A DNA stretch of 64,000 nt from NCBI GenBank assembly GCA_963726005.1, contig CAVSAT010000002.1, forward strand, positions 248,001 through 312,000, given 5' to 3'. Both the position numbers and the translations under genes were made by a program. The stretch comes from Bog-473 sp963726005. GTDB lineage: Bacteria > Actinomycetota > Acidimicrobiia > Acidimicrobiales > RAAP-2. Shown one piece after another: positions 8,286 through 16,993 of this stretch; the first letter of the stretch is position 1, and each line of letters begins with the position of its first letter. Under the pieces are notes generated by a model, which was not told the DNA's origin, did no database searches, and worked only from the letters and a program-made list of their open reading frames with translations.

Positions 8286-9734
8286 ATGAGTGCAAGGAGA
8301 AAGGCGCGCCGGTACGCGTGGGATCGCATCGGCCTTACCGTGCTCTTGGTGACGATCGCGGGCGGTATTGCCGGACGCACCCAGTCGGCGGCGTCGAGCA
8401 CCCAGCCAACTGGTATCCACAAGATCCGCCATGTCATCGTGCTGATGCAGGAGAACCGCTCGTTCGACAGCTACTTCGGCACATTCCCCGGAGCGGATGG
8501 CATTCCGTTCGCACATGGAGCACCCGCGGTGTGCATCCCCGATCCCACGACCAAGCAATGCGTCGCACCGTACGTGAACCACGCGGATGTGAACGGCGGA
8601 GGTCCCCACTCCGCGCTCAAGGCCGTAGGAGATATCGACGGCGGCAAGATGGACGGCTTCATGACCCAGTTCCGACAGAGCATCATCGGCGGTTGCGGGT
8701 TCGCCGAACCGCGTTGCGACGTGTTCATCAAGCATCCCGACATGATGGGATACCACACGGGTACGGACATACCGAACTACTGGACATATGCCAAAGATTT
8801 CGTGTTGCAGGACCACATGTTCGAGCCGAACGCGTCGTGGAGTCTGCCCGCCAGTCTCTTCAAGGTGTCGGAGTGGTCGGCGTACTGCCCAAAGCACAAC
8901 CCTGCGACGTGTATCAACTCGCTGGACAATCCCGCCCCTACGAGTGCCAACGGAACGTGGTCTCCACCGATATTCGCATGGACCGACCTGACCTATCTGC
9001 TGCACAAACACGGAGTCAGCTGGGGCTACTACGTCGTCAAGGGCACGGAGCCTGACTGCGAGGATGCGGCCGCATTGACCTGTGCACCCGTTGCCCAGAA
9101 CCCGAGCACCGAAGGGATCTGGAACCCGCTGCCCAACTTCGACACCGTCAAGGCGGATCATCAGCTTGGAAACATCCAGTCGGTTGACCGGTTCTATGCC
9201 GCGGCCAAATCCGGGACGCTCCCCGCCGTGTCGTGGGTCGAGCCATCGGGTGACGTCAGCGAGCATCCGCCGTCGCCGGTCAGCTTCGGTCAGAGCTACG
9301 TCACGAGCCTTGTCAACGCCGTGATGCGCAGCCCAGACTGGAGCTCGACCGCAATCTTCCTGGCCTGGGACGACTGGGGAGGCTTCTACGACAACGTCGT
9401 ACCCCCGGTCGTCGACGCAAACGGCTATGGACTGCGGGTGCCTGGGATCGTCATCAGCCCGTATGCCAAGACCCACTACATCGACCACCAGACCCTCAGC
9501 TTCGACGCCTACAACAAGTTCATCGAGGATGACTTCCTCGGCGGTCAGCGGCTTGATCCGCGGACCGATGGTCGGCCCGACCCCAGACCTGATGTACGGG
9601 ACAGCAACCCGATTCTCGGCAATCTTGTTGCTGACTTCGCGTTTGACCGAGCGCCGCGCGCTCCCGTCATCCTTCCGGTGCACCCCAAGACGACACTGAC
9701 CGGCACACCCAAACGAGGCCCACCCAAGGGCTGA
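8286..9734 (+). CDS. Secreted phosphoesterase, phospholipase C / acid phosphatase family
   Basis: Starts with a basic n-region followed by a hydrophobic stretch (IGLTVLLVTIAGGIAG), a signal peptide. The mature part begins HVIVLMQENRSFDSYFGTFPG, the hallmark metal/phosphate-binding motif of the PF04185 phosphoesterases (phospholipase C, AcpA). It continues with WDDWGGFYDN and VPGIVISPYAK, which carry the remaining metal ligands. It would cleave phospholipids or phosphomonoesters outside the cell, perhaps for phosphate acquisition. The length, about 480 residues, is normal. GTG 8283 directly precedes the chosen ATG 8286. Confidence 0.88.
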   Translation: MSARRKARRYAWDRIGLTVLLVTIAGGIAGRTQSAASSTQPTGIHKIRHVIVLMQENRSFDSYFGTFPGADGIPFAHGAPAVCIPDPTTKQCVAPYVNHADVNGGGPHSALKAVGDIDGGKMDGFMTQFRQSIIGGCGFAEPRCDVFIKHPDMMGYHTGTDIPNYWTYAKDFVLQDHMFEPNASWSLPASLFKVSEWSAYCPKHNPATCINSLDNPAPTSANGTWSPPIFAWTDLTYLLHKHGVSWGYYVVKGTEPDCEDAAALTCAPVAQNPSTEGIWNPLPNFDTVKADHQLGNIQSVDRFYAAAKSGTLPAVSWVEPSGDVSEHPPSPVSFGQSYVTSLVNAVMRSPDWSSTAIFLAWDDWGGFYDNVVPPVVDANGYGLRVPGIVISPYAKTHYIDHQTLSFDAYNKFIEDDFLGGQRLDPRTDGRPDPRPDVRDSNPILGNLVADFAFDRAPRAPVILPVHPKTTLTGTPKRGPPKG

Positions 9735-9767
9735 ACGAGCCCCTGAAGCTGGTTTCGAATACTGTCG

Positions 9768-10277
9768 TCATCGGCTCGGCCGTCTGTGCGCCTCCTCGGG
9801 AAGGTAGATGACAGCGCGCCACTGGCCGGTCATGTCGGCGCGGCACAATGCGGTCCCGGCTCGTACGCACCAGGTGACGACGTCGGACTCCCCGGCACCG
9901 ACCGGTGTTCGCAGGACCAGCCCCCTCCGAACGTGGTCCTGGCGCACCACCCAACCATCGGGCACCGTCACTCCGACCTCGGCCAGGCGCGCGATGGCCT
10001 TCGCACCGGTCGGGTGCATGAGCCCGACCGTCATCCCCTCGGCCTCGCGGCGCTCACGCTTCGGCGGCATGATCGTCGCCATCGTGACCGGAGGAGCCCG
10101 GTTCCCGAAGAAGGCGAACAGACCTGCGGGGGGATCGACGTCGACGGCGTCCTCGTCGATCCCGGGCTGGAGGTTGACCCAGCCGCTCCCGGCCGCCCGG
10201 AGTTCTGAGAGCGCGCGGGCCACGCCGACAACGTCGGGCGGCGTGAACTCGAATGTCTTCGTCTCGCGCCGGCTCAC
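9768..10277 (-). CDS. Hypothetical protein coupled to nitronate monooxygenase
   Basis: A 169-residue protein of no family I recognise. The N-terminal third (TKTFEFTPPDVVGVARALSE) resembles a small alpha/beta domain, and the rest is Arg/Val-rich without membrane segments. Its start overlaps the stop of the nitronate monooxygenase gene by four bases (ATGA), so translation is probably coupled and the two products may act together. It is convergent with the phosphoesterase gene, 33 bp away. Confidence 0.65.
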   Translation of the reverse strand: MSRRETKTFEFTPPDVVGVARALSELRAAGSGWVNLQPGIDEDAVDVDPPAGLFAFFGNRAPPVTMATIMPPKRERREAEGMTVGLMHPTGAKAIARLAEVGVTVPDGWVVRQDHVRRGLVLRTPVGAGESDVVTWCVRAGTALCRADMTGQWRAVIYLPEEAHRRPSR

Positions 10278-11350
10278 CTGCGCAATCCTGACACCAGCCG
10301 CTCCACCACCTCGCCGGCCGGCCGCGCCTCGGCCAGGCGGAAGGCCGTCCCCGCGTAGAGGCTCATGTGCTGTGTGTCACCAGCCTGTGCCGCGGCGGCC
10401 CGTACCGGGCGGGTGGCGTTGTTGATCTCGGGGTACGCCGCGGGCGCCCCGGGATGGGCCCGGACCATCGCATTGACCAATGCCCGCGCCCGGCGGCCGC
10501 TGAAGGCCCGTGTCATCGCCGTTCGGTCGAATGCCGGGTCGGCCAGCGCGTCCTTGTACGGCTGTGGCGCCCCACTTTCGGGACAACGCAGAAACGCCGT
10601 CCCGGCCTGGACCAAATCTGCGCCAAGCGCCAGGAGCTCGGTGACATCGTCGGGCCCGCCGACCCCGCCCGCTGCCACGAGGGGGAGCAGGGTGTGCTGC
10701 CGGACCGAGGCCAAGAGGGCCCGCACGGGCCGGTCCTGGTCGGGAGCGTCGTCGTTGGCCAGGCTGCCGCGGTGGGCCCCCGCCTCTGCACCTTGGAGGC
10801 AGAGTGCGTCGGGGCCGACCCGAGCGGCCTGCGCCGCCTCCTCGGGCGTCGTCACCGTCAGGAGCACGATCGACCCCGCGGCCTGCAACGAGCGCACGAC
10901 CCCCACGTTGGGAATCCCGAAGGTGAAGCTCACGGCGGCCGGGGGCTGGGCCACCAGCGCGTCGACCTTGCCCCCGTAGTCGTCGTCGTCCCACGTCGGC
11001 GCGCCCGCTGTGGCGCCCAGTGGGACCGCGTTCGTCTCGAGCGAGACGACGTACGCCTCCAACCGACCCGGGTCCGCCGCGGGGCGCCCGGGCACGAAGA
11101 CGTTGACGCCGAAGGCGCCCACCCCCGCGTCACGCAACGCTGCCATCTCGGCCACCATGCCAGCCGCCGTCTTGTACCCGCCGGCCAGGAAGCCCAGCGC
11201 GCCTGCGCCCGCGGCCGCCACGACGAGCTCGACCGTGGTGGGTCCGCCGGCCATGGGCGCCACCACGAGCGGCAGCGACGAGAGGTCCCGAAGCGCCGTC
11301 GGGCCGCTGGGGGAGCGATCGGTGTGGGTGGCGAACGTCACACCCCACAC
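10274..11350 (-). CDS. Nitronate monooxygenase (2-nitropropane dioxygenase family)
   Basis: An FMN-dependent TIM-barrel enzyme of 358 residues. It has the N-terminal VVAPMAGGPTTVELV phosphate-side loop, GVNVFVPG, CLQGAEAGAHRGS (the conserved flavin/substrate loop with the catalytic His of class I enzymes) and LVAAGGVGG. It oxidises alkyl nitronates to carbonyls and nitrite, protecting against propionate-3-nitronate or degrading nitroalkanes. A nitroreductase gene is divergent 30 bp away, so nitro-compound metabolism is the likely shared theme. Confidence 0.9.
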   Translation of the reverse strand: MWGVTFATHTDRSPSGPTALRDLSSLPLVVAPMAGGPTTVELVVAAAGAGALGFLAGGYKTAAGMVAEMAALRDAGVGAFGVNVFVPGRPAADPGRLEAYVVSLETNAVPLGATAGAPTWDDDDYGGKVDALVAQPPAAVSFTFGIPNVGVVRSLQAAGSIVLLTVTTPEEAAQAARVGPDALCLQGAEAGAHRGSLANDDAPDQDRPVRALLASVRQHTLLPLVAAGGVGGPDDVTELLALGADLVQAGTAFLRCPESGAPQPYKDALADPAFDRTAMTRAFSGRRARALVNAMVRAHPGAPAAYPEINNATRPVRAAAAQAGDTQHMSLYAGTAFRLAEARPAGEVVERLVSGLRR

Positions 11351-11380
11351 TTAGCCACCGGCCGCTACGGTGGGCAACTC

Positions 11381-12091
11381 GTGGACCTCGACCTCGTCGA
11401 CACGTTGCGCAGCACCGGCGCAGTACGCCAATTTCAGCCCGGGCCGGTCGCGGACGATCTGCTCGAGCGTCTCCTCGACACGGCACGGTTCGCCCCGAGC
11501 GGCGGTAACCGCCAGGGCTGGCGCGTCATCGTGGTCAAGGACACGGCGATGCGCACCGCCCTGCGCGACATCTACCTCAGCGGCTGGTACGAGTATCTCG
11601 CCATGACGTCCGCTGGTCTGGTGCCCTGGGCGCCGGTGACCGATCGCGCTGCCGAGGCGGTCGCCATCGCCGACGCGGCGAGGTTCGCCGAAGCGGGCGC
11701 CTCCGGGCCGGGCTTCGCCGAGACATTGGACAGGGCCCCTGCCCTGCTACTCGTCCTTGCCGATCTCTCGGCACTCGCCGCGGTGGACCGCGACCTCCCG
11801 CGCTACACGCTGGCCGGCGGCGCCTCGATCTACCCCTTCGTGTGGAGCTTGTTGCTGGCCGCCCGGACCGAGGGCCTCGCCGGCGTCATGACCACCATGC
11901 CCGTTCGCCGAGAGGATGAGGTGCGGGAGCTCTTCGACATCCCCGACACCGTGGCGGTCGCCTCGTTGGTGGTGCTCGGCCGCCCGGTTGCGACCCCGCG
12001 CCGGTTACGGCGGGCACCCGTCGGCTCCTTCTCGTGGGTCGATCGCTACGAGGGGACCCCACTCGGGAGCACGGAGCGCACATCGGGCTGA
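11381..12091 (+). CDS. Nitroreductase family protein
   Basis: The protein begins at GTG 11381 (VDLDLVDTLRSTGAVRQF). It has the FMN-contacting ARFAPSGGNRQGWRVIVV, typical of the nitroreductase fold, and a C-terminal LARTEGLAGVMTT-type motif. FMN-dependent homodimers of this family reduce nitroaromatics, quinones or flavins with NAD(P)H. The very long upstream open frame is only the GC-rich shadow of the opposite-strand gene, so the conserved start is used. Confidence 0.85.
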   Translation: MDLDLVDTLRSTGAVRQFQPGPVADDLLERLLDTARFAPSGGNRQGWRVIVVKDTAMRTALRDIYLSGWYEYLAMTSAGLVPWAPVTDRAAEAVAIADAARFAEAGASGPGFAETLDRAPALLLVLADLSALAAVDRDLPRYTLAGGASIYPFVWSLLLAARTEGLAGVMTTMPVRREDEVRELFDIPDTVAVASLVVLGRPVATPRRLRRAPVGSFSWVDRYEGTPLGSTERTSG

Positions 12092-12144
12092 ATCACGAGT
12101 CCTCGCCGATGCGAGTGGCAGCCTGCGCCGTGGTGAAATGGGTC

Positions 12145-12501
12145 ATGGCACAGAACGTTCTCGGCGAAGACCTTCAGCCCTGCAACTACGAGCCGCTGAC
12201 CGGCTTCTACCGTGACGGTTGCTGCAACACCGGCGCCGATGACGTGGGCGTCCACACGGTCTGCACCCGGGTCACGGAGGAGTTCTTGGCCTTTTCGGCG
12301 ACGGTCGGCAATGACCTCTCGACGCCGCATCCTGAGTTCGGCTTCGCCGGGCTCGCGCCTGGTGACCGGTGGTGCCTGTGTGCACCGCGTTGGCAGGAGG
12401 CGTTCGAGGCGGGAGTGGCGCCCCCGGTCGTGTTGGCCTCGACCCACGCGGCCACGTTGGAATGGGTGCAACTCAGCGACCTGGTCGCCCATGCCATCTA
12501 G
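12145..12501 (+). CDS. DUF2237 family protein
   Basis: 118 residues starting MAQNVLGEDLQPCNYEP. The highly conserved TGFYRDGCCNT, GVHTVC, GNDLSTP and PGDRWCLCAPRWQEAF blocks are diagnostic of DUF2237 (COG3651). Five or more invariant Cys residues suggest metal or cluster binding, but the function is not known. The start was chosen where the family normally begins. Confidence 0.88.
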   Translation: MAQNVLGEDLQPCNYEPLTGFYRDGCCNTGADDVGVHTVCTRVTEEFLAFSATVGNDLSTPHPEFGFAGLAPGDRWCLCAPRWQEAFEAGVAPPVVLASTHAATLEWVQLSDLVAHAI

Positions 12502-12537
12502 TCTCTGGCCGGAGCCTGGGCCAACGGAGGTCGCGCC

Positions 12538-13002
12538 ATGTCAGAGAACACGGTTGTCAGTGTCGATCGGGTCATCAACGCGCCGGCGGCCGATATCTTT
12601 GCCGTCGTGGCGGACGCCTCTCGCCACTCCGAGATCGACGGCTCGGGCACCGTGGTCAAGCCGAAGGACGGCGCGGCGCAACGTCTGACGTTCGGCTCGA
12701 CGTTCGGGATGTCCATGAAGTTGGGCGTGCCCTATTCAACGGCGAACACCGTGATCGAGTTCGAGCAGGATCGCCGCATCGCCTGGCAAACCTTGCTCTC
12801 GGGGCCACTCGGTCGTTTCATCGGCGGACGCATATGGCGCTACCAGTTCGAGGACGTCGAGGGAGGCACCAAGGTGACGGAGACATGGGACATCAGCCAG
12901 GACAAGCAGCGGTTACTGCTCAAGCAAGGCAAGGTCGGGCAGCACACGGCCGCTTCGATGTCCAAGACCCTGGGTCGCTTGGCCGAGATCACTGAGCCGT
13001 GA
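12538..13002 (+). CDS. SRPBCC-fold protein (polyketide cyclase/dehydrase type)
   Basis: 154 residues. A helix-grip SRPBCC domain starts with VSVDRVINAPAADIFAVVAD and ends with a long C-terminal helix, preceded by YQFEDVEGGTKVTETWD. Such proteins bind hydrophobic ligands in a central cavity. The gene heads a five-gene, tightly packed run; its stop overlaps the GTG of the M20 peptidase gene by four bases. Confidence 0.82.
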   Translation: MSENTVVSVDRVINAPAADIFAVVADASRHSEIDGSGTVVKPKDGAAQRLTFGSTFGMSMKLGVPYSTANTVIEFEQDRRIAWQTLLSGPLGRFIGGRIWRYQFEDVEGGTKVTETWDISQDKQRLLLKQGKVGQHTAASMSKTLGRLAEITEP

Positions 13003-14345
13003 TCGACTCCGCCTGGGAGGAGCGGGTCCTCCCCGCTCTGAGCGAGTACACCCGCATCCCGTGCCTCTCCCCTGCCTTCGATCCCGATTGGGCCGAGCGG
13101 GGCTTCATCGCAGAGGCCGCGGAACTCCTGCGGGCGTGGGTGCGGGACCAGGAGCCGGCGTTGCTCACCGAGATCGTCGAGCTCCCGGGCCGGACCCCCG
13201 TCCTCCTGATCGAAAACGGCGGCACCGGCGACCCCATCGTCATCTACGGTCATATGGACAAGCAGCCACCGCTCGGCGAGTGGCGTCAAGGGCTCGGGCC
13301 CTACGAGCCGGTGCGCGACGGCGACCTCTTGTACGGCCGGGGCACGGCGGACGACGGCTACGCGACGTTCGCCGCCGTCACGGCCCTGTTGGCGGCCGGC
13401 GGGGGGAACGGCCGCGTCCTCATCCTCATCGAGGCCAGCGAGGAGAGCGGGAGCCCGGACCTGCTGGCCCACCTGGCGAACCTCGAGGAGCGCATCGGCA
13501 CGCCCCGACTCGTCATCTGCCTCGACTCGGGCGGGCTCAGCTACGACCGTCTGTGGCTGACCACGTCGCTGCGCGGGAACCTGGTGGCGACCGTGAAGGT
13601 CGAGGTGCTCACCGAAGGCATCCACAGCGGCCAGGCCGGGGGTGTCGTCCCGTCCTCGTTTCGGATCCTGCGCCGAATCCTCTCGAACATCGAAGACGAG
13701 GCGACTGGCCGCATCCTCCTGCCCGAGCTCCGAGGGGCGGGGATCCCCGGAGAACACCGCGCCAACCTCGAGTCGCTGGCGGCCGAGTTCCCCGACAGCA
13801 CCGCACCCGTCGTCGACGGCCTACACCTCCTCACACCCGACCCTCTCGATCGTCTGATCGCGCGCACCTGGGGTGCTGCCCTCGAGGTGACCGGCGCCGA
13901 CGGGTTGCCCAAGCCGCGCGACGGCGGCAACGTCCTTCGCCCTTCGACGACGCTGAAATTCTCTCTACGCCTGCCGCCCGACGTGGACGCGCAGATCGCG
14001 ACGGACGCGCTCATCTCGGCCATCCGCACGGACGAAGGGGCGCACGTCACCATCGACATGGAAGCTGCCGCACAGGGATGGGTCGCCCCACCGCTCACCG
14101 GGGCCGTGGCCGCCACGCTGTCGGTGGCCTCGATGGAGCGCTTCGGGCGCGCACCGGCCTTCGTCGGCGAAGGCGGCTCCATCCCCTTCCTGGCCGACCT
14201 GCAGAGGAAATTTCCTGGAACGCAGTTCGTGGCCACCGGGGTCCTGGGGCCCCGCTCGAACGCGCACGGACCGAACGAATCGCTCCACATCCCGATGGCC
14301 AAGGCGGTCACCCATGCCGTCGCCGAGCTGCTGAAGGAGGCATGA
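12999..14345 (+). CDS. M20 family metallopeptidase/amidohydrolase
   Basis: A 448-residue di-zinc hydrolase of the ArgE/DapE/carnosinase type. The metal ligands are visible in GHMDKQP, RGTADDGYAT, EASEESGS, CLDSGG and the C-terminal NESLHIPM, and the lid domain contains the GIHSGQAGGVVPSS substrate loop. It would cleave dipeptides or N-acyl amino acids. GTG at 12999 overlaps the upstream stop, giving translational coupling. Confidence 0.9.
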   Translation: MIDSAWEERVLPALSEYTRIPCLSPAFDPDWAERGFIAEAAELLRAWVRDQEPALLTEIVELPGRTPVLLIENGGTGDPIVIYGHMDKQPPLGEWRQGLGPYEPVRDGDLLYGRGTADDGYATFAAVTALLAAGGGNGRVLILIEASEESGSPDLLAHLANLEERIGTPRLVICLDSGGLSYDRLWLTTSLRGNLVATVKVEVLTEGIHSGQAGGVVPSSFRILRRILSNIEDEATGRILLPELRGAGIPGEHRANLESLAAEFPDSTAPVVDGLHLLTPDPLDRLIARTWGAALEVTGADGLPKPRDGGNVLRPSTTLKFSLRLPPDVDAQIATDALISAIRTDEGAHVTIDMEAAAQGWVAPPLTGAVAATLSVASMERFGRAPAFVGEGGSIPFLADLQRKFPGTQFVATGVLGPRSNAHGPNESLHIPMAKAVTHAVAELLKEA

Positions 14346-15110
14346 GTGGTGAGCACCCCACCAAGGGACACAACTCTCGCAGGTAAGGTCGCACTCGTCA
14401 CCGGCGGCAGCCGCGGGCTCGGACGGGCGATGGTGCTCGCCTTCGCCGACGCCGGCGCGGACGTTGTCATCACAAGTCGCAAGCTCGATGCCTGCAAGGC
14501 GGTGGCGGCTGAGGTGGAGGCGATGGGCCGACGGGCTCTCCCCGTGGCCTGTCACGTGGGGCATTGGGACGAGATCGACGGATTGGTCGAGCAGGCCTAC
14601 GACACCTTCGGTCGCGTCGACGTGCTGGTGAACAATGCCGGTATGTCCCCGCTCTACCCCGACCTCGAGTCGGTGACCGAAGAGCTGTGGGACAAAGTGC
14701 TGGGCGTCAACTTGAAGGGGCCGTTTCGTCTCACTGCGCTCGTCGGCACGCGGATGGCTGGCGGCCCTTATGGTGGATCCATCATCAACGTCTCGAGCTC
14801 CGGATCCATTCGCCCCGGCCCGACCATGCTGCCCTACGACGCCGCCAAGGCCGGCCTCAACACGCTCACCGAGGGCTTTGCACAGGCCTTCGGGCCGACG
14901 GTGCGGGTCAACTGCATCATGGCCGGGCCGTTCCTCACGGACATCTCCAAAGCCTGGGATCCCTCGGTCCGGGAGCACGGAATGCCACGCCACGCGCTGC
15001 GGCGGGCTGGGCAGCCCGATGAGATCGTGGGCGCCGCGCTCTACTTCGCGACGGACGCTTCGTCATACGCGACCGGGGCCATCCTGCGTGTCGACGGCGG
15101 GATTCCATGA
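14346..15110 (+). CDS. Short-chain dehydrogenase/reductase (classical)
   Basis: A 254-residue classical SDR with TGGSRGLG cofactor loop, NNAG, INVSSSGS with the catalytic Ser, YDAAKAG with the Tyr-Lys pair, and a C-terminal YATGAILRVDGG typical of FabG-like enzymes. The start abuts the M20 peptidase stop and its stop overlaps the next ATG by four bases, so it belongs to the same operon. Substrate unknown. Confidence 0.9.
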   Translation: MVSTPPRDTTLAGKVALVTGGSRGLGRAMVLAFADAGADVVITSRKLDACKAVAAEVEAMGRRALPVACHVGHWDEIDGLVEQAYDTFGRVDVLVNNAGMSPLYPDLESVTEELWDKVLGVNLKGPFRLTALVGTRMAGGPYGGSIINVSSSGSIRPGPTMLPYDAAKAGLNTLTEGFAQAFGPTVRVNCIMAGPFLTDISKAWDPSVREHGMPRHALRRAGQPDEIVGAALYFATDASSYATGAILRVDGGIP

Positions 15111-15724
15111 CCGGCACCGTCGACTTCTGGTTCGACCCGCTGTGTCCCTGGGCCTGGATCACGTCGCGGTGGGTGCTCGAGGTTGAACGCGTGCGAGACG
15201 TCGGCGCACACTGGCACGTCATGTCGCTCGCCATCCTCAACTCGGGGCGTAAGGAGCTCTCCCAGGAGTACCTGGACCGCATGGAGCGGGCCAAGGGGCC
15301 CGTTCGGGTCTGCATCGCGGCCGAGCAGATGAAGGGACCGGACATCTTGCTCCCGCTCTACACGGCACTCGGCAGGCGTATGCACGTCGAGCAGCGCGGC
15401 CGCGGACAAGGTGAGGCCGAGGAGGTCATGGCTGAGGCGCTGGCAGAGGTGGGGCTTGCGGCGTCACTGGCCGATGCCGCGACGTCGAGCGACTACGACG
15501 ACGCGTTGGCCGCCTCGCACCATGCGGGGATGGACCCCGTCGGCGCCGACGTGGGCACGCCCGTGATCCACGTCAACGGCAGGGCCATCTTCGGACCCGT
15601 GGTGACCCCGGCGCCCAAGGGCGAGGCCGCCGGTCGGCTCTGGGACGGCGTGCTTCTCTGCACGGGGACCGAAGGCTTCTTCGAGCTCAAGCGCACCCGG
15701 GACCAGCGCCCGCGCTTCGACTGA
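15107..15724 (+). CDS. Rv2466c-like mycothiol-dependent nitroreductase, DsbA fold
   Basis: 205 residues. FWFDPLCPWAW, ITSRWVLEVERVRDV, HVMSLAILN, GPVRVCIAAEQ, SHHAGMDPVGADVGTP and C-terminal FFELKRTR follow the Mycobacterium tuberculosis Rv2466c family closely from end to end. That enzyme uses mycothiol and activates nitro-prodrugs. The reference protein, as I recall it, has a CPWC active site; here the second Cys is Ala, leaving a monothiol CPWA. Implied mycothiol use fits an actinobacterial host. ATGA overlap with the SDR upstream. Confidence 0.87.
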   Translation: MTGTVDFWFDPLCPWAWITSRWVLEVERVRDVGAHWHVMSLAILNSGRKELSQEYLDRMERAKGPVRVCIAAEQMKGPDILLPLYTALGRRMHVEQRGRGQGEAEEVMAEALAEVGLAASLADAATSSDYDDALAASHHAGMDPVGADVGTPVIHVNGRAIFGPVVTPAPKGEAAGRLWDGVLLCTGTEGFFELKRTRDQRPRFD

Positions 15725-16891
15725 ATGCTTCCTCGCCGTCGCAGCACATACTGGCTCGTCGGTGCCGCTCTCGCCGCGGTCGGTGCGCTGATGCCCACCG
15801 CGGCGTCGGCGGCTGCCACCAACGTGCACGTCGACACTGTCAACGCCTTCTCCACCTCCTTGCACAAATTGGTGGCGATGCCCGGTGGACCACCCGGCGC
15901 CGTCGCGATCGTGCAGGTCGGACCGGCGGTCCATGTCATCGTGGCCGGAACCGGCGACGTCGCGTCCTCCCAGCCGCCGACGGCGGACGACACCGTCCGC
16001 ATTGCCAGCGTGTCCAAAGCGTTCAACGGCGCGGTGACCTTGGCCTTGGTAGGCAGGCACAAGCTGTCGCTGAACGACACCGTCGGAAAGGTGCTTCCCA
16101 CCCTCCCCCACCTGTGGTCCGCGGTGACGGTCACGCAGCTCCTCCAACACACCAGCGGCGTGCCCGACTACATCAAGGATCCCGTCTTCTTGAAGCAGCT
16201 CCAGGCGGACCCCCTACAGTCGCTGACACCCACACAGCTCCTGGCGTTCGTGGCCAACGACCCCCTGCTCTTCGCGCCCGGCTCCAAGTACGACTATTCG
16301 GACTCGGACAACATCATCTTGGGGCTGATGGACGAGACCGTGACCGGCGGCACCTACGAGTCCGCACTCGCGACGTTCGTCACCGAGCCGCTGTCATTGA
16401 CGCGGACGGTGCTGCCGGCGAACGCGAACCTGCCCACGCCGTACCTCCACGGCTACGACGTCAGCGGTGGTGCGGCCCCCGACGACGTCAGCACGTTCCT
16501 GAACCCCGGCCTGGCCTGGGCGTCTGGGGGAATGCTGTCGACCCCCAGGGAGCTGAACACGTTCATACGCGCCTATGCCTCCGGGGCGCTCATCCGGGCC
16601 TCCGCGCATGCCCGCCAACTCACCTTCGTGCCCGGCGAATCGGGCCCACCGGGGCCTGGCATCAACAGCTCGGGACTTGGCATCTACCGCTACGCCACAC
16701 CCTGCGGCACGGTCTACGGCCACACCGGAAATTTTCCCGGCTACACCATCTTTGCGGCGTCCACGCTCCGCGGGACTCGCTCACTCGACGTGATCGTGAA
16801 CACACAGCTGCAAGCCACACCGCCCCGTCCGCCCTACGCGGCCCTCCGCGCCGCGGAGGCGCGCGGCGTCTGTGCGGCACTGCACTCGTGA
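15725..16891 (+). CDS. Secreted serine hydrolase, beta-lactamase/D-Ala carboxypeptidase family
   Basis: 388 residues with an N-terminal signal peptide (TYWLVGAALAAVGALMPTAASA). The penicillin-binding-fold motifs are SVSK (nucleophile Ser and Lys), KYDYSDSDN in the YxN position, and HTGNFPGY in place of the KTG box. It is probably an exported esterase or DD-peptidase-like enzyme acting at the cell wall. The ATG follows the previous stop without a gap, making it the last gene of the run from 12538. Confidence 0.85.
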   Translation: MLPRRRSTYWLVGAALAAVGALMPTAASAAATNVHVDTVNAFSTSLHKLVAMPGGPPGAVAIVQVGPAVHVIVAGTGDVASSQPPTADDTVRIASVSKAFNGAVTLALVGRHKLSLNDTVGKVLPTLPHLWSAVTVTQLLQHTSGVPDYIKDPVFLKQLQADPLQSLTPTQLLAFVANDPLLFAPGSKYDYSDSDNIILGLMDETVTGGTYESALATFVTEPLSLTRTVLPANANLPTPYLHGYDVSGGAAPDDVSTFLNPGLAWASGGMLSTPRELNTFIRAYASGALIRASAHARQLTFVPGESGPPGPGINSSGLGIYRYATPCGTVYGHTGNFPGYTIFAASTLRGTRSLDVIVNTQLQATPPRPPYAALRAAEARGVCAALHS

Positions 16892-16993
16892 GCGGGCCGT
16901 TCAACTCCACCCCTGCATCACTCCGGTCACCCGCCCAGGGCCGATGGACGTCGCCGTCGGACCGTTGTCCAGCGTGGCACGGCGACCGAAGGC

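Noticed and set aside
10367..11380. Long upstream extension of the nitroreductase frame
   Set aside because: It covers the opposite-strand nitronate monooxygenase; the nitroreductase family starts near 11381.
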